From: Candidatus Tumulicola sp.
GTDB taxonomy: Bacteria > Vulcanimicrobiota > Vulcanimicrobiia > Vulcanimicrobiales > Vulcanimicrobiaceae
Length of the DNA: 64,000 nucleotides
NCBI GenBank assembly: GCA_036490475.1
Contig: DASXDT010000005.1
Coordinates: forward strand, 496,001-560,000
Direction of reading: 5' to 3'
This document shows, piece after piece, positions 20,337-29,472 of the stretch. The position numbers were made by a program, and so were the translations under genes. Each line of letters opens with the position of its first letter. The first letter of the stretch is position 1. The notes beneath the pieces are model-generated. The model saw nothing but the letters and a program-made list of their open reading frames with translations, made no database searches and was not told where the DNA came from.

Positions 20337-23300
20337 CTACGCTCCGCGTCGTTGTTCGACGACGTTCGATGCAGCCGATTGCGGAAGCAGCGTCGCGGCG
20401 AACTGCAACGGATCGTACGCGGATACCGGATCGACATCGTCCACGACGCCGCTGCGCCGCGCCGCACGCAACGCCTCGATCGCTTCGGGCAGCGCGAACT
20501 GCTCGCCGACGACCGTTGCGACAAAACGTCCTCCGCGAATTTCGCCGCGCGCTTCCATCCGGCGCAGCGAGAGCAGCACGTCGCGCCAACGCGGCGAGAT
20601 CGATTCGCGCGCGGTAACGTCGCGAAACACGATGCCCCAGCGGTCGAGCAGTCTGCGTGCGAACGCTTCCGGGTCGATCGTTTCGGACGAAGCCTGTAAC
20701 CGTGTCCAACGGCCGCTCGACGAACGCGGCCGCGCGCGCAAACCTTTTTCACCCAAACGACGCTTGGCATCAATCAGCGAACGCAGCGCATCGAAGCCGT
20801 CGGCCGTTACCAAACCCGCAGCCACCAATTGCCACAACGCTTCCTCAACCTCGGCGGGCAGACGCCGGCACTCGCTCACGATTTCGGCAAAGAACGGCGC
20901 GCCGCGACGTTCGATGGCGACGAGCACTTGCCGCGAGCACTCGGATAAACCATCCAGCGAATACTCGCCGCGCACGATCAGCGACCCGGCCGAACTACGG
21001 ACGAACAATGATACCGGCGCGAGCTTCGTCGGCCGCACGCGGCGGCGTCGATCTTCGTCCTCATCGGCTTGCAATGCGGGGTGCGGCGAAATGCGGCCCC
21101 ACATCACGTCGCCCGAATAACAAAGACGATCTAAGAACTCCGGCTTGTAGCCGGCGATGCGACGCGGCAAAATCTGCGACTCCCACGCAGCCGCAGGTAT
21201 TTCGTATCCTTCGAGCTGTTTGATAACCGCCAACGTGCCGTCGATACCGTGCAGACGCGTCCCGGCGGCCGCATGCTGCCAGCGATACAGAAAGCGCGCG
21301 AATTCGGACGCCGTCGCCGGTTCGATCTCGCGCCGTAGGCGACCGATGGTCAAACGATGGATGCGCGCGAGTACGCGCCGGTTACACCATTCTTGATCGC
21401 CGGTGCCGCGGAAGCTGCCTCGAAGCACTTGTCCTTGCGATTCGAGCCGCAGCATCGCTGACGAAACGGCGTCGACCGGCGACGCTAGCCGTTCGCCCAT
21501 TTCCGCAACGGTCACCGGACCGCTGCACTCCAACCAACCGCGCACCACTTCGGTGAACGCGGCTGCTTCGTCGTCGGGAAGCGGCATGCCGTCGACGGCC
21601 GCCATCGGCGGAGCCGTCTCGGTAACGCCGAACGCGAGGCGTACGAGCGTCAACCGTTCGGCGCACGTCCAGAACGGTTTCCCGCCGATCGTCACGAGGG
21701 CCGCACGATGTTGTAACTGCAGTTCATCGTACCACGCTTGCCACTGCGCGACGGGCGGTAGCACGATCAATGTCGACAAAGCATCGTGCAGTTCTTCGGC
21801 GTCGCGCACAACCGGCCAGGACTCTTCGGCCACGGTAGCGATCGCTGCGCGATCCAGAATGCCGGCACCGTCGCCGTCGTCGCGCGAAAACCGTCGCAAC
21901 GTCACGGCGCGCGTACGACGCTCCTCGAGGGGTGCGTCGTCGAGATATGCGAACGGGTTCGCGTTGAGAATCTCGTGGCAGAAGGCCGATGGTTCGGCCG
22001 TATCGATCGCGACCGTTTCGATGGTTCCGGCTTCGATATCGCGCAAGATCTCGACGAGCCCGTCGATATCCATCGCTTCGTGTAAACAGTTGCCGATGGT
22101 TTCGCGCACCAACACGTGATCGGGAATGCGGATCGGTCCGGTTAAATTTTCAGGACACGCGGCCTGGTCGGGAAAGACCGAGGCCAGCAGATCGGCCGCC
22201 CGCATACGCAGCAGTTGCGGCGGGACCTTCCGGCCGCCCCTCATGCGCGCGATCGTCAATGCGCGCACGGCGTTCCAGCGCCACCGCGCTTCGAACATCG
22301 GCGCGGGCAGCAACGCCTGCGTCAATACCGTTTCGACGCTGGACGATTTGAGGAACTCGAACACCGCATCGAGCGGAAAGGCATGCTGCTCGGCCAGCGA
22401 AATCACGATGCCGTTATCGGTCGCCGCCGCTTGTAATTCAAAATTAAACCCGACGCAGAAGCGCTTCCGTAACGCCAGGCCCCATGCGCGATTCACGCGC
22501 GCGCCGAATGGAGCGTGCAGAATCAACTGCATTCCGCCGGCCTCGTCGAAAAACCGCTCCGCGACCACACGGCGACAGGTCGGGATCGCGCCGAGACCGG
22601 CTTTACCCGCGCGAATATAGGCTACGATTTGTTCTGCGCCCGGCCGGTCCGCCGCGCATTGCGTCATCAGGAGCTCGATGGCTTCGGCATCGTTCCGCGC
22701 GTCGATATCGTCGCGCAACGCGCCGACTTCGCGCGAAAGTTCGATCGTTCGACCCAGTCCTTCGCCGTTCCAAAACGGAATCGTGGGCGGCGACCCGTGC
22801 GCGTCCTCTACTCGCACCACGCCATTCTCGACGCGCCGAATCTTCCAAGAATTCGTTCCGAGTAAGAAGATATCACCGGCCATGCTTTCTATTGCGAAAT
22901 CTTCGTCGAGCGATCCAACGATTTGCCCTTCGGGCTCGGCGATCACCGTGTAGTTCGCATTATCGGGAATCGCGCCGCCGCAGGTGATCGCGAACAACCG
23001 GGCGCCGCGACGGGCTCGAAGCATACCGTTGACGCGGTCGTGGTGCAAGAACGTTCCGCTGCGACCGCGGGCGGTCGTAATGCCGTCGGCGACGAGCGAA
23101 ACCACCGCGTCGAAATCGCCCCGCGTCAAGTCGTGGTACGAATACGTCGATCGAAAGCGGTCGTACAAATCCGTTGCGCTCCATTCGTGGGACGCGCACG
23201 CGGCCACAATTTGTTGCGCCAAGATGTCCATGGCCGGCGGCGGAATTTCGAGCGCATCCATTTCGCCCGAACGAAGCGCGCGCACCAACGCCATGCATTC

Positions 23301-24443
23301 CAATAACTCGTCGCGAGTGGTCGCATACAAGATGCCGCGGGGCGTCGCTCCAACCCAGTGGCCCGAACGTCCGATGCGTTGCAGCGCCGTGGCGATCGAG
23401 CGCGGCGTGCCCAGTTGCACGACGACGTCGACCGTGCCGATATCGATGCCGAGCTCCAGCGATGCGGTGGCGACGACGGCGCGAATCGAGCCTTCTTTCA
23501 GACGGTTCTCGGCCTCGAAGCGCGCCTCGCGCGAGAGGCTCCCGTGATGCGGGAGCACGATGCCTTCACCCAATCGTTCGGTGAGCGCGAACGCGACGCG
23601 CTCGCTCATGCGACGAGTTGGAACGAAGACGAGGGTGGTTCGGTACGTGCGAACCGTTTCGGCCACGCGATCGTAAATTTCGGCCCACATCTCGCCGCTG
23701 GCGACCGCACCCAGTTCGTCGCTAGGGACGGCGATCGACAGTTCCATGTCGCGGCGGTTACCGACGTTGACGATCTTCGTTCGATCTCCGAGAAACGCTC
23801 CGATCGTCTCGATCGGTGAAACGGTCGCGGAGAGTCCGATGCGCTGTGGTCGCGGGCCGCCGGTTTGCGCAACCAACTCGTCGAGACGCGCGAGCGTCAG
23901 CATCAAATGCGCGCCACGTTTGCTGTTCGCGACGGCATGAATTTCGTCGACGATGACCGCGGTGACGCCGGTGAGCAGAGCGCGCGAACGCTCGGCCGTA
24001 AGCAGAATAAAGAGCGACTCCGGCGTCGTTACCAGCACGTGCGGCGGCTTGGTCAACATCTGCCGGCGCTGCGCGGCGGTCGTGTCGCCGGTTCGTACGG
24101 CTGTACGGATCGGCTGGAGCGCGATCCCGGCGGCCTGTGCTGCGGCCGTCAGTTCGCTCAGTGGCAGTTCGAGATTTTTGCGGACGTCGTTCGTTAGCGC
24201 TTTGAGCGGCGACACGTACACGATCAGGGTACGGTCGGGTAGCGTTCTGGCTTCTGCCTTGCGAATTAAACCGTCGAGACTGGTCAGAAACGCTGCTAAC
24301 GTTTTACCCGAGCCGGTGGGCGCGGCGAGCAGCAAATCGCCACCGGTGGCGATCGCGGGCCATGCTTGGATCTGCGGTTCGGTCGGTCGTTGGAAACGAT
24401 CGCGAAACCAGCCGTCGACCAGCGGATGAAACGACTCCGTCAT
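20337..24443 (-). CDS. lhr: Large ATP-dependent helicase Lhr
   Basis: A 1368-residue superfamily 2 helicase. Walker A is LLAAPTGSGKTLAAF (about residue 35) and motif II is VDEIHAVANSKRGAH (DEIH). Motif III-like SATVSP, motif V in TASLELGIDIGTVD and motif VI in QRIGRSGHWVG follow. After the two RecA domains come the winged-helix and Lhr-specific beta-barrel segments and a long C-terminal domain (from about residue 870). Mycobacterial Lhr is a DNA-translocating helicase induced by damage. E. coli Lhr is about 1538 residues, so this is a full long form. Confidence 0.93.
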   Translation of the reverse strand: MTESFHPLVDGWFRDRFQRPTEPQIQAWPAIATGGDLLLAAPTGSGKTLAAFLTSLDGLIRKAEARTLPDRTLIVYVSPLKALTNDVRKNLELPLSELTAAAQAAGIALQPIRTAVRTGDTTAAQRRQMLTKPPHVLVTTPESLFILLTAERSRALLTGVTAVIVDEIHAVANSKRGAHLMLTLARLDELVAQTGGPRPQRIGLSATVSPIETIGAFLGDRTKIVNVGNRRDMELSIAVPSDELGAVASGEMWAEIYDRVAETVRTYRTTLVFVPTRRMSERVAFALTERLGEGIVLPHHGSLSREARFEAENRLKEGSIRAVVATASLELGIDIGTVDVVVQLGTPRSIATALQRIGRSGHWVGATPRGILYATTRDELLECMALVRALRSGEMDALEIPPPAMDILAQQIVAACASHEWSATDLYDRFRSTYSYHDLTRGDFDAVVSLVADGITTARGRSGTFLHHDRVNGMLRARRGARLFAITCGGAIPDNANYTVIAEPEGQIVGSLDEDFAIESMAGDIFLLGTNSWKIRRVENGVVRVEDAHGSPPTIPFWNGEGLGRTIELSREVGALRDDIDARNDAEAIELLMTQCAADRPGAEQIVAYIRAGKAGLGAIPTCRRVVAERFFDEAGGMQLILHAPFGARVNRAWGLALRKRFCVGFNFELQAAATDNGIVISLAEQHAFPLDAVFEFLKSSSVETVLTQALLPAPMFEARWRWNAVRALTIARMRGGRKVPPQLLRMRAADLLASVFPDQAACPENLTGPIRIPDHVLVRETIGNCLHEAMDIDGLVEILRDIEAGTIETVAIDTAEPSAFCHEILNANPFAYLDDAPLEERRTRAVTLRRFSRDDGDGAGILDRAAIATVAEESWPVVRDAEELHDALSTLIVLPPVAQWQAWYDELQLQHRAALVTIGGKPFWTCAERLTLVRLAFGVTETAPPMAAVDGMPLPDDEAAAFTEVVRGWLECSGPVTVAEMGERLASPVDAVSSAMLRLESQGQVLRGSFRGTGDQEWCNRRVLARIHRLTIGRLRREIEPATASEFARFLYRWQHAAAGTRLHGIDGTLAVIKQLEGYEIPAAAWESQILPRRIAGYKPEFLDRLCYSGDVMWGRISPHPALQADEDEDRRRRVRPTKLAPVSLFVRSSAGSLIVRGEYSLDGLSECSRQVLVAIERRGAPFFAEIVSECRRLPAEVEEALWQLVAAGLVTADGFDALRSLIDAKRRLGEKGLRARPRSSSGRWTRLQASSETIDPEAFARRLLDRWGIVFRDVTARESISPRWRDVLLSLRRMEARGEIRGGRFVATVVGEQFALPEAIEALRAARRSGVVDDVDPVSAYDPLQFAATLLPQSAASNVVEQRRGA

Positions 24444-24485
24444 AGGCGTACTCGCTTCAACCCGTCGCCGGCCGAGGGTGTTGCG

Positions 24486-25610
24486 CTACGTTTTCGGTGA
24501 CGGTGTCGGCGCGGGCGTAGGGGTGGGTGTCGGCGTGGGTGTTGGCGTTGGCGTCGGTGTCGGTGTCGGCATCGGCGTCGGCGACGGCGTCGGCGTCGGC
24601 ACCAAGCTCACGACGGCACCGACGGGCTCATTCAAGCCGCTGCCCACGACCCTTTTGTGCGCTCCGCCGGCCGGATACGTGAAAAACGCGGCGTTGGCTT
24701 TGCACGAGTCCGCGCCGATCAGCGTCGTTCTCTTCTCGATGAAGAACTGCGCAATGTCGCAAGTACCCAGCAAATCCGTCGTGCCGATGACCGTTCCGCC
24801 CGATCCGCTGTTCTGAATCTGATAGACGGCGCCCTCAGTCGGCGCGTATTCTTGATCGCCGACGGCGATATTAGCCTCGGTCCAAATGACGCTGCCGGGC
24901 CAGTTGATTGTCGTGTTGATCGTAACCGGCGTGTACGTCCAGCTGCCTTTGTGAAGCTCGGCTAGCTCGAACGTGAAATAGCTGCCGTTGCCTAACCCAT
25001 CGACGAAAATATTGCCCTTGTCGTCGTAACTCAAAAAAAACGACTGCCAGAAGAGCGGGTTCGGATAGGTCGTTGGTTTTCCAGCGGCCTTTTTATAGAT
25101 CGAAACGCTGCCGCCGTAAAAGCTGGTATCGAACGCGTTCGAAACGGCGAGGTCGCCGGTCCGCGGATTAATCGCGCATGCAACTGGATATTCGCCCGCA
25201 TCGTTGAGCGTCGCTACCGGCGTCGTCCCGCCGTGCGGGTATTCGATGACATTCGACGCCTGCGTGTTGGTGATGAAGACGTCGCCCGCACCGTCAAGGC
25301 ACTCCCCCTGCGGTTGGTTGAACCCGGTCAACGTACCGGCTTGCACGCCCTGCGGAAACGTGTACACCTGCACGTCGTTCGTTCCAATATCCGAAATATA
25401 CATGAGCCTTTGACGCACGACGTTGGGGCGCATCCAAGCGCTTCCCCGGTCCGGGTGAACGGTCGACTTGCGGGACGGTATAAGCAGGGCGCTTCGACCA
25501 CGGATCGCGAGCGATTCGCCGTTGCCGCTCGCTACGGCCGCGTTCTGCTGCGGTGCGCCGCAGCCGGTGACAAATAATACAACGACGGCCAGGATACTGT
25601 ATCGGCTCAT
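24486..25610 (-). CDS. Lipoprotein with propeller-like body and Pro-Thr tail
   Basis: A 374-residue lipoprotein with signal SILAVVVLFVTGCGA. The middle holds repeated segments of the type seen in NHL/SMP-30-like propellers (LYISDIGTNDVQVYTFPQG, GAGDVFITNTQASNVIEYPHGG, NPRTGDLAVSN, DDKGNIFVDGLG). The last 40 residues are a PT-rich tail (PTPTPSPTPMPT and further PT units), probably a wall- or surface-spanning spacer. The ATG at 25610 is chosen because the signal peptide begins there. Relatives occur at 25769-26833, 37568-38593 and 46290-47519. The function of this surface family is unknown. Confidence 0.75.
   Translation of the reverse strand: MSRYSILAVVVLFVTGCGAPQQNAAVASGNGESLAIRGRSALLIPSRKSTVHPDRGSAWMRPNVVRQRLMYISDIGTNDVQVYTFPQGVQAGTLTGFNQPQGECLDGAGDVFITNTQASNVIEYPHGGTTPVATLNDAGEYPVACAINPRTGDLAVSNAFDTSFYGGSVSIYKKAAGKPTTYPNPLFWQSFFLSYDDKGNIFVDGLGNGSYFTFELAELHKGSWTYTPVTINTTINWPGSVIWTEANIAVGDQEYAPTEGAVYQIQNSGSGGTVIGTTDLLGTCDIAQFFIEKRTTLIGADSCKANAAFFTYPAGGAHKRVVGSGLNEPVGAVVSLVPTPTPSPTPMPTPTPTPTPTPTPTPTPTPAPTPSPKT
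24498..24600. repeat. Hexanucleotide-like low-complexity tract coding the Pro-Thr tail
   Basis: The plus strand shows about a dozen imperfect GGTGTCGGCGTGGGT-like units (GGTGTTGGCGTC and similar); the minus strand encodes the (PT)n tail. Tract length may vary between strains in 6-bp steps, which would keep the frame. Confidence 0.7.
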
Positions 25611-25683
25611 GCGACGAACCTTCGCTCGGAAAACAGAGGTCGCCGAACCATTTGAGTAGCCGGCCACAACCTCCTAGGAAACG

Positions 25684-25716
25684 AAAAAGTGGGAGGACGG
25701 CGGACCGTCCTCCCAC
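25684..25716 (-). terminator. Intrinsic terminator after the 25769-26833 lipoprotein gene
   Basis: A 12-bp perfect stem (GTGGGAGGACGG / CCGTCCTCCCAC, 4-nt loop) is followed on the minus strand by TTTTT. It separates the two neighbouring lipoprotein genes into different transcripts. Confidence 0.9.
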
Positions 25717-25768
25717 TGCTGACCTTCCCTACGATTCTACCCGCGGCAGAACGTGAGCGCGGTCGTGC

Positions 25769-26833
25769 TTATTGCTTGGAACGCGGAGCGTAGGCGGCGC
25801 CTTCGGGCTGTAAGCTCACCGAAAGACCGCTGGTGACGCTCGACGTGTAGGTCAGCGCCGTTCCGCTGTACTTGTAGAGGTCGACTGCGCCGGTGGAGAT
25901 GTTGGCCGCAGCAAACGCCTTACCGGTTTTGTTCAGATGACCGAAGACCGCTGCGCCGTGCAGCGCGAGCGGGCCGGCGACCTTCGTGCACTTCGGATTG
26001 CAACCGCTGTACACGTACATTGCCGTCGCATTGAGGTCGAGCGAAACCAGGTTACCCTTGGAATCGATGTCCAGACCACCGAACGAGCCGTTCAAGAATC
26101 CAGTGGTGGCGGCGCCGGCACCTTTGCACTTGGCGAAGTACGTCAACGTCGCTGTGCCGCCTGAATTGATCGCCGAGGCCCAGCAGTTGCCCTTGTTATC
26201 CATGGCAACGCCCGCGACTTCGTACATGTTCGCGTTGGTCAGGTTGGTCGTGCAACCTTTCTTGATCGTGCAGAGCGTGATGCTGCCCGGGTCGCCGGAT
26301 CCGCTCGGCCCAAAGATGTTGCCGACTGCGATCGTGCCGGTTGCGGCGTTTGCGCTTGAGGCGTCGGCCGGTTGCCCATCGTTATCCGCGATTGTTCCGA
26401 TCACGCTGCCGCAGTTCGGGGCGAAGACGATAACCGAGCGGCTGCCGCCGTCGGGATCGATCACGTTGCCCTTGCCGTCCGCGGCGATGCCGTTAATGTA
26501 GCTAACGCCGTCGATCGTACAGGTCGGCGAACCTTTTCCGCTGGCCTTGTAGCCGAAGACCTCGCTACCGTAGAACTCGCTCGCGTACAGACCGGCTTTT
26601 GCGCCGCCCTTCCCGAGAGGAGCGATCTTGCCGAGAACGGACCCGGGGGTCTTGATCTGCATCGATGCAGGAATCAGGCTATACACGCCATGGGCTTGAG
26701 CCTGGCGCGCCATTGACGTCGCCGAGCCGCCGCCGGCGCTTGGTGCGACCTGGGATCCGCCGCTGCAGCCCGCCAGAATCGCTGCGGCCGCAGTGACGCC
26801 TAAGGCGTACTTGACCGTGTTGGAAATCCTCAT
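25769..26833 (-). CDS. Propeller-like lipoprotein
   Basis: A 354-residue lipoprotein with signal YALGVTAAAAILAGCSG. The body repeats strands of the kind IAADGKGNVIDPDGGSRSVIVF, VAMDNKGNCWASAIN and LDIDSKGNLVSLDLN, each with a D-x-K-G-N turn, as in NHL/SMP-30-like beta-propellers. Cys pairs near CTIKKGC and CNPKC could form disulfides. The start ATG has GGGGAG 8 nt ahead. It has its own terminator downstream. Related to the neighbouring gene at 24486-25610 by architecture. The ligand and function are unknown. Confidence 0.75.
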   Translation of the reverse strand: MRISNTVKYALGVTAAAAILAGCSGGSQVAPSAGGGSATSMARQAQAHGVYSLIPASMQIKTPGSVLGKIAPLGKGGAKAGLYASEFYGSEVFGYKASGKGSPTCTIDGVSYINGIAADGKGNVIDPDGGSRSVIVFAPNCGSVIGTIADNDGQPADASSANAATGTIAVGNIFGPSGSGDPGSITLCTIKKGCTTNLTNANMYEVAGVAMDNKGNCWASAINSGGTATLTYFAKCKGAGAATTGFLNGSFGGLDIDSKGNLVSLDLNATAMYVYSGCNPKCTKVAGPLALHGAAVFGHLNKTGKAFAAANISTGAVDLYKYSGTALTYTSSVTSGLSVSLQPEGAAYAPRSKQ

Positions 26834-27125
26834 TAGTGAAACTCCCCTTTTCGTTCATGAAAGGTTGGACTTCATGGTTTTTGGGATCGAGGTCGAGAGA
26901 CTGTCGCCTCGCGTGGGCCACAAATGCTACCACGGTCATCGAATCCCTGCGCACCGTTGCGTAAATGTTTTGTAAGGACGTGTAAAGAGCCGGTATCGTG
27001 GCGGACGGTGAATAAGCGGGCGTTCTCTCGTCCTACAGGCCCGTACGGCCGGCTCGCACGGGTCGCTTCCGCAGCCGCTCCTGTCGCTGCGCGTTCGAAC
27101 GTTTTCGTTACAAACCGTCGGCGTG

Positions 27126-27479
27126 TCAGCGCGGCTTTGACTGGTGTAGCCAGACCCGGTTGCCGTCCGGGTCCGCAAAGCCTGAAATGAAGCAAACCGG
27201 CGTTTCAAACGGCTCCGACGTTTCGACATCGTGCTTGGCCAGCGCGGCGCGAGCGGAAGTCATGTCGGCAACTTCCAACGCCAGCGAACCGGCCGTTCCC
27301 GGCGTTCCGGCTTGCTCGAAATTGCCAATGCCGAACGTCGCGCCCGCTACGTCGAACTCGACCCAAAACGGCGACTCTAGCCCGGACTTCTGCAATCCGA
27401 CGACGTCGGCATAAAAGTGGACGGCGCGTTCCATATCGCCGACCGGATACATCACAAAAGCGATCGCTGTAGATTCCAT
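27126..27479 (-). CDS. VOC (glyoxalase/bleomycin-resistance) family protein
   Basis: A 117-residue protein with the paired beta-alpha-beta-beta-beta units of the vicinal oxygen chelate fold: DMERAVHFYADVVGLQ at the N-terminal half and ISGFADPDGNRVWLHQ at the C-terminus. The usual metal-binding His/Glu positions are not clearly kept, so this may be a binding protein rather than an enzyme. The ATG at 27479 is chosen because AGGTGG lies upstream at proper spacing; a GTG 9 nt earlier is inside that site. It starts 12 bp after the pfp stop and is likely the last gene of that operon. Confidence 0.82.
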   Translation of the reverse strand: MESTAIAFVMYPVGDMERAVHFYADVVGLQKSGLESPFWVEFDVAGATFGIGNFEQAGTPGTAGSLALEVADMTSARAALAKHDVETSEPFETPVCFISGFADPDGNRVWLHQSKPR

Positions 27480-27491
27480 TCTTGCCACCTT

Positions 27492-28742
27492 TCAAACCGG
27501 AGTAGTGGGCGAAACCCGAACCGCAGCCTCGAACTGCAGGCGAAAGGTTTGCGGATCCAACGTCGTTTGCGCCGCAATGCGCTCGACCTGCGGCGAATCG
27601 AGGTCTTCGGCTTCGAGCCGCACCATGTTGTCGCGCGCAACACGATAGGCTTCGGTCGTTACATCGACGAGGCGCGTCCGGATGCGGCCGGTCTGCGGAT
27701 CGATCAGCTCTTCCAGCCGCATGGGTTCGACACGTCCACCGCGCAGAGCGATGAGCGCGCCGCTGCCGCCGTCGAGTAAATAGCGCACCGCGCCATATCC
27801 GAGCGTTCGCGTGTAGTCGAGATCGAATGGAACCGGTTTGGCACAGCGCAATTCGTAGCCGACGTCTTTTGCCGTGACCGTTGTGTCGACGCCGAGCTCG
27901 GTCAAGCGTTTTCGGACGCCGTCCCGCAAAACGGGACCGATCGGAATGTCGGCCAAACGCACGTGCCCGAATGCGTCCCGCTCGACGCCGTCGAGCGAGG
28001 AGAGGCTTTCCAGCGACAACCGTTCGGCGACGCCCTCGGCGACGATCGCCACGCCGTCGAGCCGTCCCAGCGCGCGTTGCTTGACGATCGAGCCGACGAT
28101 CGTGTCGATTGCAAGCCCGACATCCGCGTTGGGTGGAAACTCCTCCGGAATGACGGCTAGGGTGGCTCCGGCGGCCTTGCACATGCCCAATGCCAACGCC
28201 CCGGATTTGCGCCCCATGCTCACGACGAGATACCAGCGGCTGGTGGTCATCGCGTCCTCGATGAGGCTCTCGACGATCTCGGTGCCGACCGAGCGTGCCG
28301 TTTCGAAACCGAACGTCGGCGCGTTGTCGGGTAGCGGTAAATCGTTGTCGATCGTTTTCGGCACCGTCGCAATTCCGAGCGTCGAGCCGGCAGCCTCAGC
28401 AATCTTGGTTGCGCCGTATGTCGTGTCGTCGCCGCCGATGCACACGAGATATCGCAGATCGAGCGCTCGTATACCGGCGATACAGCGTTCCAGCGATGCG
28501 GCGTCTTTCGCCGGATTGGTGCGTGACGTACGCAGTAACGATCCGCCGCTGTAGCGGATGCGCGCGATGTCGTCGTCGTCGATCTCACGGGTCAGCACGG
28601 GCGTACCGGCGGCGAGATCGCGATATCCATCGTAGATCCCGACGACTCGCAGTCCGCATTTTATCGCCTCGCGGGCTGCGGCTGCAATAACACCGTTGAT
28701 GCCGGGTGCGGGACCGCCGCCGACCAAGATTCCAAGGTTCAT
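27492..28742 (-). CDS. pfp: Phosphofructokinase, pyrophosphate-type signature
   Basis: A 416-residue PFK. GGGPAPGIN is at the N-terminus. Two residues separate ATP from PPi enzymes: the ATP type reads GGDGS and PGTIDND; this protein reads GGDDT (about 104-108) and PKTIDND (about 128-134), both the PPi form. It should interconvert fructose-6-phosphate and fructose-1,6-bisphosphate reversibly with PPi. The ATG overlaps the upstream HAD gene's stop (ATGA). The call of PPi dependence follows from known signatures, not assay. Confidence 0.9.
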   Translation of the reverse strand: MNLGILVGGGPAPGINGVIAAAAREAIKCGLRVVGIYDGYRDLAAGTPVLTREIDDDDIARIRYSGGSLLRTSRTNPAKDAASLERCIAGIRALDLRYLVCIGGDDTTYGATKIAEAAGSTLGIATVPKTIDNDLPLPDNAPTFGFETARSVGTEIVESLIEDAMTTSRWYLVVSMGRKSGALALGMCKAAGATLAVIPEEFPPNADVGLAIDTIVGSIVKQRALGRLDGVAIVAEGVAERLSLESLSSLDGVERDAFGHVRLADIPIGPVLRDGVRKRLTELGVDTTVTAKDVGYELRCAKPVPFDLDYTRTLGYGAVRYLLDGGSGALIALRGGRVEPMRLEELIDPQTGRIRTRLVDVTTEAYRVARDNMVRLEAEDLDSPQVERIAAQTTLDPQTFRLQFEAAVRVSPTTPV

Positions 28743-29392
28743 CGCACGATCGTCCGCACGACGCTCGCCAGCTCGTGTAAATCCGGCAACACCGCAGTCG
28801 CGAGCGCGGGATCCTCATGCGAGCGATTCCGATCGATCCAGACGCGCGGTATGCCTGCGCGATGCGCCGGAACGATATCGTGAAACCAACTGCACGCTAC
28901 ATGCATCCACGGACTATCGCCGATCGTTTCGCGAAATCGGAAAAAGTGCCCCGGCGCGGGCTTGTAGCTTCGCACGTTTTGAGCGGTCACGACCCGGTCG
29001 ATCGGAACCCCAAGTTCGCCTGCGGTCAATGCAAACAGGTCGTCGTCGCAATTCGTTAGGATCGCTAACGACCAACCGTCAGCTCGCAGTTGCTGCAGCG
29101 CTTCGACCGCATCGTCGAAGACCGGCAGTGACGCCCACGAATCGGTCAGCGCGGTCGCCGAATGGATCGTGTCGTCGGTTTCGGCGATCGCTCGCTCGAG
29201 CGCCATACGTGTCACCTCGCGATACGGACGGTAGGTCTCGGCTTCGAGGGCCGCCTCGTGCCGGTGAAATGCCTTCACGACCGCATCGGGCTTCGACGCG
29301 CCGCTCGCCGTGAGAGTCGCACGAAATCCGCGTTCCCAGTCGATCAGCGTACCGAAACAATCGAACGACGCCCAACGTTCTCGCACGAACAC
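28739..29392 (-). CDS. HAD hydrolase, haloacid dehalogenase type II-like
   Basis: A 217-residue HAD protein. SFDCFGTLIDW is the motif I form typical of type II haloacid dehalogenases; AILTNCDDDLF is motif II, SYKPAPGHF motif III, and SWFHDIVPAHRAGIPRVWI motif IV. Many members of this group act on small phosphates rather than haloacids. The GTG at 29392 gives VFVRERWASFD; upstream codons show no homology. It is the first gene of the HAD - pfp - VOC set and is divergent from the oxidase-ZIP gene. Confidence 0.82.
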   Translation of the reverse strand: MFVRERWASFDCFGTLIDWERGFRATLTASGASKPDAVVKAFHRHEAALEAETYRPYREVTRMALERAIAETDDTIHSATALTDSWASLPVFDDAVEALQQLRADGWSLAILTNCDDDLFALTAGELGVPIDRVVTAQNVRSYKPAPGHFFRFRETIGDSPWMHVACSWFHDIVPAHRAGIPRVWIDRNRSHEDPALATAVLPDLHELASVVRTIVR

Positions 29393-29472
29393 GGAGCGAC
29401 GCTTCGGGGTCGCGGCAAGTGCTCCCGCGCAGGGGCTTCGACCGCAGCGCGCCAAGTTTAGGAGAGCCTAAT

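Noticed and set aside
19668-20699. A 343-residue Arg-rich plus-strand frame opposite the HAD and lhr genes
   Set aside because: It has extreme Arg/Ser bias typical of GC-rich shadows and covers verified HAD and helicase motifs.
28739-29392. Naming this HAD protein a haloacid dehalogenase
   Set aside because: Motif I matches type II dehalogenases, but many such proteins are phosphatases and nothing in the neighbourhood indicates halogenated substrates.
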